A DNA stretch of 64,000 nt from an uncultured Bacteroides sp. Its GTDB lineage: Bacteria; Bacteroidota; Bacteroidia; Bacteroidales; Bacteroidaceae. Positions 46,147 to 54,938 of the stretch are shown piece by piece. The DNA is taken from contig URYL01000006.1 in assembly GCA_900552075.1 (NCBI GenBank), positions 86,563 through 150,562 of the forward strand, written 5' to 3'. Below the pieces are notes generated by a model. That model ran no database searches. It worked only from the letters and a program-made list of their open reading frames with translations, and was not told where the DNA came from. The first letter of the stretch is position 1; the number at the start of each line of letters is the position of its first letter. The position numbers were made by a program, and so were the translations under genes.

Positions 46147-46815
46147 ATGGAATTTATGAATCAAAAACTATACAGATTGGGTGCACTGTTGCTTGTATTG
46201 GGAATATGCCTAGTAGTATTCCCTGTGTACGCTGTGGCCGACGGAGAGTTTGCCACCTGGACGGGAGTACGGGTAGACTGGCAATTCAATCCAAAGGTGA
46301 AATTCAGAGGTACATTTCAGGCCCGTACCCAAAACGGTTTGAGAGAGATGGAACGGGGAAGGCTGAATGTAGGGATGAATTACCGTGTGCTGCCATTGTT
46401 GCAGTTAAAAGGGTATTACGAATTGCAATACCGTAACCGTGGGGCTGCCGGATGGAAAATAGGGCATCGCTATCAGGCCGGTTTTATCGTTTCAGGAACC
46501 AAACAAAATATAAAGTTGGGTTGGCGGGAGCTTTTGCAACATACATTTATTGGTGGAACAAATGAAGTGCAGTTGCGCTCACGCTTGAGACTGGCTTATG
46601 AGCCGGGCAACTGGATTGCGTATCCTTATTTCTCGGTGGAAGCATTTCAGCCGGTGGGGGACAAGGCTTTCTTCTCCTTGCCACGCGTCCGTTATCGTCC
46701 GGGAGTGCGATGGCCTTTTTCCCGTAAAACGGCATTGGATGTATATTATTGCCGCCAATATGACGTGAAGCGCTGCCTGAATATTTTGGGACTTAATTTA
46801 GAGATAAAACTATAA
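46147..46815 (+). CDS. DUF2490 domain outer membrane protein
   Basis: The 222-residue exported protein has a hydrophobic N terminus (about 8-30, ending VYAVADG) and a strand-rich body typical of DUF2490. It has WTGVRVDWQFNPKVKFRGTFQAR, paired LRSRLRLAYEPG and RYRPGVRWPF, and ends in an alternating strand (LNLEIKL). A small outer-membrane barrel is likely; function is unknown. A second in-frame ATG three codons later is an equally possible start. The nitroreductase gene starts 11 bp after its stop, so the two are cotranscribed. Confidence 0.8.
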   Translation: MEFMNQKLYRLGALLLVLGICLVVFPVYAVADGEFATWTGVRVDWQFNPKVKFRGTFQARTQNGLREMERGRLNVGMNYRVLPLLQLKGYYELQYRNRGAAGWKIGHRYQAGFIVSGTKQNIKLGWRELLQHTFIGGTNEVQLRSRLRLAYEPGNWIAYPYFSVEAFQPVGDKAFFSLPRVRYRPGVRWPFSRKTALDVYYCRQYDVKRCLNILGLNLEIKL

Positions 46816-46826
46816 TTGAAAATAAT

Positions 46827-47330
46827 ATGAATTTCTTGGATTTAGTAACAATGCGTCATTCCGTGCGGAATTATGAAACGCGTGCGGTGGAAACAGAAAA
46901 ATTAGACTATGTGCTGGAATGTGTACGCTTGTCTCCTTCGGCTGTGAATTTTCAGCCTTGGAAATTTGCCGTAATCACCGATGAGGCCCGCTTGTCACAA
47001 CTGAAAAAAGCTTACCCCAGAGACTGGATGGAAAATGTGCCTTGCATTATCGTGGCTTGTGCCAATCATGAGGAATCCTGGCATCGCAAGTCGGACGGAA
47101 AAGACCATGCAGATGTTGATGTGGCTATAGCCGTAGAGCATCTTTGCCTGGCTGCAACGGAGCAGGGATTAGGCACTTGCTGGGTATGCAACTTTGATGT
47201 ACCGCTTTGTAGGGAAGTGCTTTGTCTGCCTGATTCCATGGAGCCGGTAGTGATGATTCCTGTGGGTTATGCAAAAGAACAAGAAGTGTCAACTAAAAAA
47301 CGCAAATCGCTGGAAGATATTTTATTTTGA
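46827..47330 (+). CDS. Nitroreductase-family FMN protein
   Basis: The 167-residue flavin oxidoreductase of the nitroreductase fold begins with MRHSVRNYETRAV and shows LSPSAVNFQPWKFAVI, which binds FMN phosphate, then AIAVEHLCLAATEQGLGTCWV and IPVGYAKE. It is shorter than NfsB (217), as in the compact anaerobe group. Two-electron reduction of quinones or nitro-compounds is inferred from the family; the physiological substrate is unknown. Confidence 0.88.
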   Translation: MNFLDLVTMRHSVRNYETRAVETEKLDYVLECVRLSPSAVNFQPWKFAVITDEARLSQLKKAYPRDWMENVPCIIVACANHEESWHRKSDGKDHADVDVAIAVEHLCLAATEQGLGTCWVCNFDVPLCREVLCLPDSMEPVVMIPVGYAKEQEVSTKKRKSLEDILF

Positions 47331-47405
47331 TAGTGATTTAGCGAATTCGTAAACAAATTATCAAATATTTAACGAGTTTTAGCTGCAATATTTGCTTGAA
47401 TTTTC

Positions 47406-47446
47406 TACTTTTGGGACGCTCTTTGGAACTTAGTTTTCTGAAGAGC
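47406..47446 (+). promoter_or_regulatory. Promoter and leader hairpin of the sodium-pump operon
   Basis: TACTTTTG at 47406-47413 is the -7 element. The transcript then opens with GCTCTT (47418-47423) pairing to AAGAGC (47441-47446), a 5' hairpin of unknown role, before the ATG at 47480. Confidence 0.5.
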
Positions 47447-47479
47447 ACCTTATTTATATACATTCAAATTAATTGAAAA

Positions 47480-47737
47480 ATGGAAAACTTTGAACTGGGA
47501 TTATTGCTGATGGTGGTTGGTATGGTCACTGTCTTCTTAATTCTGCTCATCGTTATCTGGTTAAGTCAACTTCTGATTTCCATTGTCAATAAAGTAGCTC
47601 CAGAGGAAGCTCCGAAAAAGAAAAACACTTCATCGGGAGCATCTACTGATGCAGGTGCAATGGATGCCATCAAGGCAGCCGTCGACATTTTGACAGCCGG
47701 AAAAGGCCAGGTAATAAAAGTAGAAAAGTTGCAGTAG
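47480..47737 (+). CDS. OadG-family small subunit of a sodium-pump decarboxylase
   Basis: The 85-residue protein has a single membrane helix (about 6-37, LGLLLMVVGMVTVFLILLIVIW) and a charged cytoplasmic tail with EEAPKKKNTS. This is the layout of OadG/gamma, which holds the carboxyltransferase onto the membrane pump. The tail is followed by an alanine-rich stretch. It is the first gene of an operon with the carboxyltransferase-biotin gene (28 bp later) and OadB. Confidence 0.85.
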   Translation: MENFELGLLLMVVGMVTVFLILLIVIWLSQLLISIVNKVAPEEAPKKKNTSSGASTDAGAMDAIKAAVDILTAGKGQVIKVEKLQ

Positions 47738-47765
47738 TCCATTAGAAAAACACGCATGTAAAATC

Positions 47766-49619
47766 ATGGAACAGAAAGAAGTCAAATTTAGTTTGGTTTT
47801 CCGCGATATGTGGCAGAGTGCCGGAAAATACGTACCGCGTGTAGACCAGTTGGTAAAGGTGGCCCCAGCCATTATTGAAATGGGGTGTTTTGCCCGTGTA
47901 GAAACCAACGGGGGAGGTTTTGAACAAGTTAACCTGTTATTCGGGGAGAATCCGAACAAGGCCGTCCGCGAGTGGACAAAGCCTTTTCACGAAGCCGGTA
48001 TTCAGACGCACATGCTCGACCGTGCGCTGAACGGTTTGCGAATGAGTCCGGTGCCTGCCGATGTACGAAAATTGTTCTATAAGGTAAAGAAAGCACAAGG
48101 TACAGATATTACCCGTACATTTTGCGGACTGAATGATGTGCGCAACATTATTCCTTCTATCGGTTATGCGCACGATGCTGGCATGATTTCCCAGTGCTGT
48201 CTTTGCATTACTTATTCTCCGATTCATACTGTAGAATATTACCTGGATATGGCCAAGAAGCTGATTGATGCAGGATGCGATGAAATCTGTATCAAGGATA
48301 TGGCAGGTATCGGCCGTCCGGTATTCTTGGGCAAGCTGGTAGCCGGTATCAAGAAGATTAAAGATATCACGATTCAGTATCACTCACATGCGGGACCGGG
48401 TTTCAACATGGCTTCTATTCTGGAAGTCTGCAAGGCCGGTTGCGATTACGTGGACGTAGGTATGGATCCGTTGTCTTGGGGTACAGGACATGCAGATGTT
48501 ATCAGTGTACAGGCTATGTTGAAAGATGCGGGCTTCAAAGTGCCTGAAATCAATATGCAGGCTTACATGAAGGTTCGTTCATTGATTCAGGAATTCATGG
48601 ACGACTTCCTGGGCTTGTACATCAGTCCGAGAAACCGTCTGATGAACTCTCTGTTGATCGGACCGGGACTGCCGGGCGGTATGATGGGTAGCTTGATGGC
48701 CGACCTGGATACCAACTTGGAATCTATCAACAAATATAAGGCAAAACGGAACCTGCCGTTCATGACTCAGGATGAGCTGCTGATCAAGCTGTTCGACGAA
48801 GTAGCTTACGTATGGCCGCGTGTGGGTTATCCGTGTCTGGTTACTCCGTTCAGCCAGTACGTAAAGAACTTGGCCATGATGAACGTCATCCAGATGGAAA
48901 AAGGCAAGGAACGTTGGGGCATGATTGCCGACGATATCTGGGACATGATTTTGGGCAAGGCTGGACAATTACCGGGCAAGCTGGCTCCTGAAATCGTAGA
49001 AAAGGCAGAGCGTGAAGGACGTAAGTTCTTTACAGGTAACCCGCAAGACAACTATCCGGACCAGCTGGAGAAATATCGCCAGATGATGTGGGAAAAGAAA
49101 TGGGATACCGGACAGGACGACGAAGAACTCTTCGAATATGCCATGCATCCAGCTCAGTATGAAGCCTACAAGAGTGGAAAGGCTAAGGCTGACTTCCTGG
49201 AAGACGTGAAGAAACGTCGTGAAGCCAAGGAAGAAGTCCACATGGCCAACGACCAGACCAAGGTATTGACGGTAGACGTCAACGGACAGGCTTATAGGGT
49301 AACGGTAGCCTTTGGCGATGTTAATCCGGCGAAACTGGCAGGTCAGGCAGGTGCAGAAGCTGCGGCTGCTCCGGTACCGGCTGGTGAAGGAAAAGAAATC
49401 CTTTCTCCGCTGGAAGGTAAATTCTTCCTGACAAAAGGTGCCCAGGAAACTCCGGTGAAAGTGGGTGACAAGGTAAATAAAGGTGACGTGATTTGCTATG
49501 TGGAGGCAATGAAGACTTACAATGCCATCCGTGCAGAATTCAGTGGAACGGTGACCGCCATTTGTGTAAATTCCGGTGATTCCGTATCAGAAGATGACGT
49601 ATTAATGAAGATTTTGTGA
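47766..49619 (+). CDS. Oxaloacetate decarboxylase/pyruvate carboxylase-B-like carboxyltransferase with biotinyl domain
   Basis: The 617-residue protein joins a PYC/OadA-type barrel (about 1-480) to a C-terminal biotinyl domain with biotin lysine K583 (EAMKTYN). The barrel keeps the metal and catalytic landmarks R13-D14-x-x-Q17, K177-D178 and H206-x-H208. Their context is unusual: RDMWQ replaces RDAHQ, and HSHAGPG replaces HTHDTSG. It would transfer a carboxyl group from a keto acid to biotin, for release by the OadB pump. A methylmalonyl-CoA-type carboxyltransferase domain is not present. Substrate is probably oxaloacetate but the changed motifs leave this open. Its stop overlaps the OadB start. 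Confidence 0.85.
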   Translation: MEQKEVKFSLVFRDMWQSAGKYVPRVDQLVKVAPAIIEMGCFARVETNGGGFEQVNLLFGENPNKAVREWTKPFHEAGIQTHMLDRALNGLRMSPVPADVRKLFYKVKKAQGTDITRTFCGLNDVRNIIPSIGYAHDAGMISQCCLCITYSPIHTVEYYLDMAKKLIDAGCDEICIKDMAGIGRPVFLGKLVAGIKKIKDITIQYHSHAGPGFNMASILEVCKAGCDYVDVGMDPLSWGTGHADVISVQAMLKDAGFKVPEINMQAYMKVRSLIQEFMDDFLGLYISPRNRLMNSLLIGPGLPGGMMGSLMADLDTNLESINKYKAKRNLPFMTQDELLIKLFDEVAYVWPRVGYPCLVTPFSQYVKNLAMMNVIQMEKGKERWGMIADDIWDMILGKAGQLPGKLAPEIVEKAEREGRKFFTGNPQDNYPDQLEKYRQMMWEKKWDTGQDDEELFEYAMHPAQYEAYKSGKAKADFLEDVKKRREAKEEVHMANDQTKVLTVDVNGQAYRVTVAFGDVNPAKLAGQAGAEAAAAPVPAGEGKEILSPLEGKFFLTKGAQETPVKVGDKVNKGDVICYVEAMKTYNAIRAEFSGTVTAICVNSGDSVSEDDVLMKIL

Positions 49620-50854
49620 TGGAAGATATATTAGAAAGATTATATGATATGACCGCCTTCAGCAACATTGCTGCTGACCCGCGGTTTCTCATCATGTATG
49701 CCATCGCTTTCGTCCTGCTCTATCTGGGTATCAAGAAACAGTATGAACCGCTGTTGCTGGTGCCTATCGCTTTCGGTGTGTTGCTGGCCAACTTCCCGGG
49801 AGGCGATATGGGGGTTGTGCAGGCCGACGAGAACGGAATGGTCATGGTGAACGGTGTGATGAAGAACATCTGGGAAATGCCGCTGCATGAGATTGCGCAC
49901 GACCTGGGACTGATGAACTTCATTTATTATATGTTGATTAAGACGGGATTCCTTCCCCCGATTATTTTCATGGGTGTAGGTGCGCTGACCGACTTTGGTC
50001 CGATGCTGCGTAATCTTCGTCTTTCTATTTTCGGTGCGGCTGCCCAGTTGGGTATTTTTGCCGTCCTGCTGGTTTCTATTCTGATGGGCTTCACTCCGAA
50101 GGAAGCTGCTTCTCTGGGTATCATCGGTGGTGCTGATGGTCCGACAGCCATCTTTACCACTATTAAGCTGGCTCCTCATTTGCTGGGTCCGATTGCCATT
50201 GCGGCTTATTCTTACATGGCGCTGGTTCCGGTTATTGTGCCGCTGGTGGTACGTATCTGGTGTACGAAGAAGGAATTGTCCATCAACATGAAGGAACAGG
50301 AAAAGAAATATCCTTCAAAGACAGAAATCAAGAACCTGCGTGTACTGAAAATCATTTTCCCGATTGCATGTACTACGATTGTGGCCTTGTTCGTGCCGAG
50401 TGCAGTGCCTTTGATTGGTATGCTGATGTTCGGTAACCTGGTGAAGGAAATCGGTAGCAACACTTCCCGTTTGTTCGATGCCGCTTCCAACAGCATCATG
50501 AATGCGGCTACTATCTTCTTAGGTATTTCCGTAGGAGCAACCATGACAACCGATGCCTTCCTGAACTGGACAACTATCGGTATCGTGATTGGTGGTTTCC
50601 TGGCTTTCGCTTTGTCTATCTCTGGTGGTATCTTGTTTGTGAAGGTGGTCAACCTCTTCACCAAGAAGAAGATCAATCCGCTGATTGGTGCTACCGGATT
50701 GAGTGCTGTGCCGATGGCCAGCCGTGTAGCCAACGAAATTGCCTTGAAATATGACCCGAAGAACCACGTGCTGCAATATTGCATGGCAAGTAATATTTCC
50801 GGTGTAATCGGTTCTGCCGTAGCAGCCGGTGTGCTGATTTCCTTCCTCGGATAA
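49619..50854 (+). CDS. oadB: Sodium ion-translocating decarboxylase beta subunit
   Basis: The 411-residue inner-membrane protein couples decarboxylation of carboxybiotin to export of Na+. It has about nine to eleven hydrophobic segments and the family core motifs DFGPMLRN, IGGADGPTAIF with the conserved Asp, and near the C terminus GATGLSAVPMASRVA. The ATG at 49619 overlaps the upstream stop by one base (TGATG), implying coupled translation. With the OadG-like and biotin genes it forms a complete pump that could conserve energy from the succinate/propionate pathway. A bidirectional terminator follows. Confidence 0.93.
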   Translation: MEDILERLYDMTAFSNIAADPRFLIMYAIAFVLLYLGIKKQYEPLLLVPIAFGVLLANFPGGDMGVVQADENGMVMVNGVMKNIWEMPLHEIAHDLGLMNFIYYMLIKTGFLPPIIFMGVGALTDFGPMLRNLRLSIFGAAAQLGIFAVLLVSILMGFTPKEAASLGIIGGADGPTAIFTTIKLAPHLLGPIAIAAYSYMALVPVIVPLVVRIWCTKKELSINMKEQEKKYPSKTEIKNLRVLKIIFPIACTTIVALFVPSAVPLIGMLMFGNLVKEIGSNTSRLFDAASNSIMNAATIFLGISVGATMTTDAFLNWTTIGIVIGGFLAFALSISGGILFVKVVNLFTKKKINPLIGATGLSAVPMASRVANEIALKYDPKNHVLQYCMASNISGVIGSAVAAGVLISFLG

Positions 50855-50878
50855 CCTAGGTGGAACTTCAGTAAAATA

Positions 50879-50922
50879 AAAAAGGATTGCAAAGTGAAAG
50901 AGTCGCTTTGCAATCCTTTTTT
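50879..50922. terminator. Bidirectional terminator between oadB and recQ
   Basis: AAAAAGGATTGCAAAG pairs with CTTTGCAATCCTTTTT. It serves both convergent genes. Confidence 0.9.
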
Positions 50923-50948
50923 GTTATGGATATCCTGAAGAGGAGGGT

Positions 50949-52778
50949 TCAATCTGCTTTTTTCTGCAAATGGTTGTGGATGACGGTGAGGAAGTCTTTG
51001 CCGTATCTTTCTTTCTTGAACTCACCGATGCCGCTGATTTCACCGAACTCTTCTATGCTTTGGGGTTTCTTGAACGCCAGCAGATGCAAGGTCTTGTCTG
51101 ATAAGACGATGTAGGCCGGGATAGCCAGTTGGTCGGCCAGGTCTTTCCGGAGCAAACGGAGCTTTTCAAATAGTTCGGCATCTTCTTCTTCAAAGATGGT
51201 AGAGGAGAACATGGGTACGGGAGCCGCCGCTTTGTGACCTTTTGCCGCAGTCTTCTTGCCGTGCGATTCCTCCCGTTTGATGACCACCAGTGGGGCACGT
51301 TCTTTTCCAAAGAGGACCTTTTTCCCGGAAGGGGTAATTTTCAGGTGATTGTTTTCGTTGTAGGCAATTTCAAAATATCCGAGGTTCAGCATCTGAAGCA
51401 GGTAATCCTGCCAGTCTTTTCCAGGTACATCGCGGCCTACACCATACGTCTTCAGTTTGTCGTAGCCTTTTTCAAGGACTTCGGAAGAGGCGTAACCTTT
51501 CAGAATGTCAATGAGCGTACGGGTACCGATTTGTTGGTCGGTACGGGCTATGGCACTCAGGGCTTTTTGTACGATGATGGTACCGTCAAAGCGTTCCGGC
51601 GGATTTTTGCACACATCGCAGTTGCCACAATCGTGATCCATAGTTTCTCCAAAGTAGTTCAGCAGGATTCTCCGGCGGCAGATGTCAGATTCCGCATACT
51701 GCTGCATGCGGTTCAGTTTTTCCAGGTTGATGCTCTGCTGATGGCTTTCGGCAGCAAAGCGCGACAAGAGGATGATGTCGCTGAAGGAATAGAACAGCAA
51801 GGTTTCACTGGGAAGTCCGTCGCGTCCTGCCCGTCCGATTTCCTGGTAAAAGTTTTCAATGCTTTTGGGAAGGTTGTAGTGAATGACCCATCTGACATTC
51901 GACTTGTCAATTCCCATGCCGAAAGCAATGGTGGCGCAGATAATCTGTATGCGGTCGTTGATGAAATCATCCTGCATCATTTCCCGCTGCTCGTTCGATA
52001 ATCCTGCATGGTAGACTCCTACGTCGAATCCTTCGTTTTCAAGGAGGCTGGCTACCTTTTCTGTCCCGTTGCGGCTCATGCAGTAGATGATGCCGCTTTC
52101 GTTCCGGTGGCGTCGCAAGAATTTGACAATGGTTTTTATTTTTTCTTTCTGCGGATAGCCTCGTTTCACCTCCAGACTCAGGTTCGGGCGGTCGAAGGAT
52201 GAAATGAAGATTTCCGGATTGCGCATTTCCAGTTGCTGTATGATGTCTTCACGGGTGATTTTGTCGGCCGTGGCAGTCAAGGCCACTACCGGCACGTGGG
52301 GAAAGAAACGTCGGATGTTCTTCAATTGGGTATATTCCGGACGGAAGTCATGTCCCCAGTGAGAGATACAATGCGCCTCGTCGATGGCGAACAGGGAGAT
52401 GTTGATGTCGCGCAGCAGATAGTTCATTTCAGACATCAGCCTTTCGGGCGATATATAAAGCAGTTTGACTCTTCCTTGTACGCATTCAAAGTAAAGCTGG
52501 GCGTTGGTCGCGTCGTCGTTGGTACTGTTTAACGCACGGGCTACGATACCGTTGGCTTGCAAGGATTCCACTTGGTCTTTCATGAGAGATATCAGTGGAG
52601 AAACCACAATGGCGGTTCCTTCCATCAGGAGTGCCGGCAGTTGGTAACACATGGATTTTCCGCCTCCGGTAGGCATAAGTACCAGTGTGTCTTTCTTTTG
52701 CAGTATGGTGGAAATGATTTGTTCTTGAAGCGGACGGAAAGAAGTATACCCAAAATAAGATTTGAGCGTTTTCAGCAT
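50949..52778 (-). CDS. recQ: ATP-dependent DNA helicase RecQ
   Basis: The 609-residue 3'-5' DNA helicase has LMPTGGGKSMCYQLPA (Walker A), IDEAHCISHWGHDFRPEY (DEAH box and aromatic loop), and GRAGRDG in motif VI. The RecQ zinc-binding region reads CRRRILLNYFGE...CGNCDVC. A winged-helix RQC domain and a C-terminal HRDC domain (about 530-600) complete the full-length type. It acts in recombination repair. The ATG at 52778 gives the family N terminus (MLKTLKSYFGYTSFRPLQ); 52790 is also possible. The frame from 52820 lies before the promoter and is rejected. Confidence 0.94.
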   Translation of the reverse strand: MLKTLKSYFGYTSFRPLQEQIISTILQKKDTLVLMPTGGGKSMCYQLPALLMEGTAIVVSPLISLMKDQVESLQANGIVARALNSTNDDATNAQLYFECVQGRVKLLYISPERLMSEMNYLLRDINISLFAIDEAHCISHWGHDFRPEYTQLKNIRRFFPHVPVVALTATADKITREDIIQQLEMRNPEIFISSFDRPNLSLEVKRGYPQKEKIKTIVKFLRRHRNESGIIYCMSRNGTEKVASLLENEGFDVGVYHAGLSNEQREMMQDDFINDRIQIICATIAFGMGIDKSNVRWVIHYNLPKSIENFYQEIGRAGRDGLPSETLLFYSFSDIILLSRFAAESHQQSINLEKLNRMQQYAESDICRRRILLNYFGETMDHDCGNCDVCKNPPERFDGTIIVQKALSAIARTDQQIGTRTLIDILKGYASSEVLEKGYDKLKTYGVGRDVPGKDWQDYLLQMLNLGYFEIAYNENNHLKITPSGKKVLFGKERAPLVVIKREESHGKKTAAKGHKAAAPVPMFSSTIFEEEDAELFEKLRLLRKDLADQLAIPAYIVLSDKTLHLLAFKKPQSIEEFGEISGIGEFKKERYGKDFLTVIHNHLQKKAD

Positions 52779-52807
52779 TTTTTCTCTCATGATTCTAAAT
52801 TTATACA

Positions 52808-52815
52808 CAAAGATA
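52808..52815 (-). promoter_or_regulatory. -7 promoter element of recQ
   Basis: Minus-strand TATCTTTG, 29 bp before the ATG at 52778. Confidence 0.6.
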
Positions 52816-52971
52816 GGCAAAAAATTAGAGACTTTCCGCTTTCTCTTATTTTTGTCCGGGGGTGAAGTTTTTTGGTAAACTTTTTGGGGGGATTGTTGTG
52901 AGATTGAAAAACTTCTGCGATTTTTGTATAATTATGTACGAACGAACAATGCTTGTTAAAATAAATCAGGA

Positions 52972-53568
52972 ATGAGTACAAAAGAAAAATTCGATTATAT
53001 CGTAGAACAATTTGCCGATCTGCAATTGTTGCGCTATTGTGTGTCCGGTTTTGAGCATTTGTCTTTAAGGCAGAAAGAACTGGTGTATTATTTGTCACAA
53101 GCCGCATTGGAGGGAAGAGACATCCTGTTTGATCAGAACGGAAAGTATAATCTGCAAATCCGGAAATTGTTGGAAGTGGTTTATACCACTTATTCGGGCG
53201 ACAAGAATGATAAAGAGTTCCAAGGACTGGAAGTCTATTTGAAACGGGTTTGGTTTTCCAGTGGCATATACCATCATTATGCCTGTGATAAGTTTGTGCC
53301 GGGTTTCTCGTCGGAATTCTTACGGAAATGGATTGACAAAGTGGATGTGTCACAGCTTCCATTGAAGGCTGGACAATCGGTGGAGGACATGTGTCAGGAG
53401 TTGTTCCCGGTGATATTTGATCCGAAAATCATGCCTAAACGGGTGAATCAGGCGGATGGGGAAGACCTGGTGGTGACCTCAGCAGCCAACTATTATGAAG
53501 GGGTGACGCAGCAGGAAGCGAGCAGTTTTATGCACAGCAGAAGTCGCAGGGAGATTCGCATCCGGTGA
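52972..53568 (+). CDS. DPP III N-terminal part
   Basis: This 198-residue open frame encodes the start of the M49 peptidase (MSTKEKFDYIVEQFADLQLL, then LSLRQKELVYYLSQAALEGRDI). There is no signal peptide, so the product is cytosolic. Only about the last 14 codons (after EASS) are out of the family frame. Its stop TGA overlaps the ATG of the next frame (TGATG), so translational coupling could yield two separate chains. Confidence 0.75.
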   Translation: MSTKEKFDYIVEQFADLQLLRYCVSGFEHLSLRQKELVYYLSQAALEGRDILFDQNGKYNLQIRKLLEVVYTTYSGDKNDKEFQGLEVYLKRVWFSSGIYHHYACDKFVPGFSSEFLRKWIDKVDVSQLPLKAGQSVEDMCQELFPVIFDPKIMPKRVNQADGEDLVVTSAANYYEGVTQQEASSFMHSRSRREIRIR

Positions 53569-54938
53569 TGTATGGAATGAACAGCCGTCTGGTGAAGAAA
53601 GAGGGTGTCTTGCAGGAAGAAGTATGGAAACTGGGCGGAATGTATGGGAAAGCCATTGAAAAGATTGTTGCCTGGCTGGAGAAAGCGGAAAAGGTGGCAG
53701 AGAACGATTCACAGCGCGAGGTGATTCGACTGTTGGTGGATTTCTATCGTACCGGCGACTTGAAAGTGTTTGATGCATATTCAATTGCCTGGCTGAAAGA
53801 TACGGATTCGAAGGTGGATTTCGTCAACGGATTTATTGAAAGCTACGGCGATCCGCTGGGTATGAAGGCCAGCTGGGAGTCTATTGTCAATTTCAAGGAT
53901 GAGGAAGCTACCCGGCGTACAGAAATCATCAGCCAGCATGCCCAATGGTTTGAAGATCATTCTCCGGTGTCTCCTTCTTTCAAGAAAGAGGTGGTAAAGG
54001 GAGTTTCAGCTAAGGTGATTACGGCTGCAATGCTGGGCGGCGATTTGTATCCGAGTTCGGCCATTGGCATCAATCTGCCTAATTCCAACTGGATTCGTAG
54101 TGTGCATGGTTCTAAGTCGGTGACGATTGGAAACCTTACGGATGCTTATAATAAGGCTGCCAAAGGCAATGGTTTTCGCGGCGAGTTTGTGTACAGTCAG
54201 GCGGAAAAGGACTTGCTCGAGAAATATGCCGACATCACCGGTGACCTTCATACCGACCTACACGAATGTGTGGGGCATGGTTCCGGCAAATTGTTGCCGG
54301 GAGTGGATCCGGATGCCTTGAAAGCGTATGGCTCTACCATTGAAGAAGCCCGCGCCGATTTGTTCGGTTTGTATTATCTGCCCGACAAAAAGCTGGTGGA
54401 ACTGGGGCTGACTCCTGATGAAGAAGCGTATAAGGCCGAATATTATGCGTATATGATGAACGGATTGCTAACCCAGATGGTGCGTATTGAGCCGGGATGC
54501 GATCTGGAAGAAGCGCACATGCGCAACCGTCAGCTGATTGCCCGTTGGGCCCTTGACAACGGTAGACCGATGGATGTGGTGGAACTGGTGAAAAAAGAGG
54601 GTAAGACGTATGTAAGAATCAATGATTATTCCCAGTTACGCAAATTGTTCGGCAGGTTGTTGAGCGAGATTCAGCGTATCAAGAGTGAAGGTGATTACGA
54701 AGCAGCTCGTACGTTGGTAGAAAGATATGCCGTGAAGCTGGATGCATCGCTTCACGAAGAAGTGCTGGCTCGTTATCGTGCCTTGCATCTGGCTCCTTAC
54801 AAGGGATTTGTCAATCCGGTATATCGTCCGGAATACGATGCGGATGGCCGGATGGTGGACGTGAAAGTAGATTATACAGAAGGTTATAAGGAACAGATGC
54901 TTCGTTATGGCCGCGATTATTCTAATTTAAAAATTTGA
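53568..54938 (+). CDS. DPP III catalytic part, with HECVGH zinc motif
   Basis: The 456-residue frame carries the M49 active site: H232-E-C-V-G-H237 (the HExxGH zinc motif) and the second zinc motif E259-E-A-R-A-D264. Neighbouring family stretches are LPNSNWIRSVHGSKSVTIGN and LMTQMVRIEPG-like (LLTQMVRIEP). The enzyme removes dipeptides from the N terminus of peptides. It is open throughout, with no further lesions, which argues for a recent break or an error. Its stop overlaps the start of the DNA alkylation repair gene. Confidence 0.85.
   Translation: MYGMNSRLVKKEGVLQEEVWKLGGMYGKAIEKIVAWLEKAEKVAENDSQREVIRLLVDFYRTGDLKVFDAYSIAWLKDTDSKVDFVNGFIESYGDPLGMKASWESIVNFKDEEATRRTEIISQHAQWFEDHSPVSPSFKKEVVKGVSAKVITAAMLGGDLYPSSAIGINLPNSNWIRSVHGSKSVTIGNLTDAYNKAAKGNGFRGEFVYSQAEKDLLEKYADITGDLHTDLHECVGHGSGKLLPGVDPDALKAYGSTIEEARADLFGLYYLPDKKLVELGLTPDEEAYKAEYYAYMMNGLLTQMVRIEPGCDLEEAHMRNRQLIARWALDNGRPMDVVELVKKEGKTYVRINDYSQLRKLFGRLLSEIQRIKSEGDYEAARTLVERYAVKLDASLHEEVLARYRALHLAPYKGFVNPVYRPEYDADGRMVDVKVDYTEGYKEQMLRYGRDYSNLKI

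Larger units (their letters stand above)
52972..54938 (+). pseudogene. Dipeptidyl peptidase III (M49) gene split by a one-base frameshift
   Basis: The two reading frames below together make one M49 peptidase of about 655 residues, near the length of the Bacteroides enzyme (675). In frame 1 the protein runs to EASS, then leaves the family sequence and stops at 53568. Reading from 53526 in frame 2 gives FYAQQKSQGDSHPVMYGMNS, which joins the two halves without a gap. One T missing from TTTT at 53526-53529 explains the break. A sequencing error, a true mutation or a -1 slip on the T-run would each give this. Confidence 0.75.
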
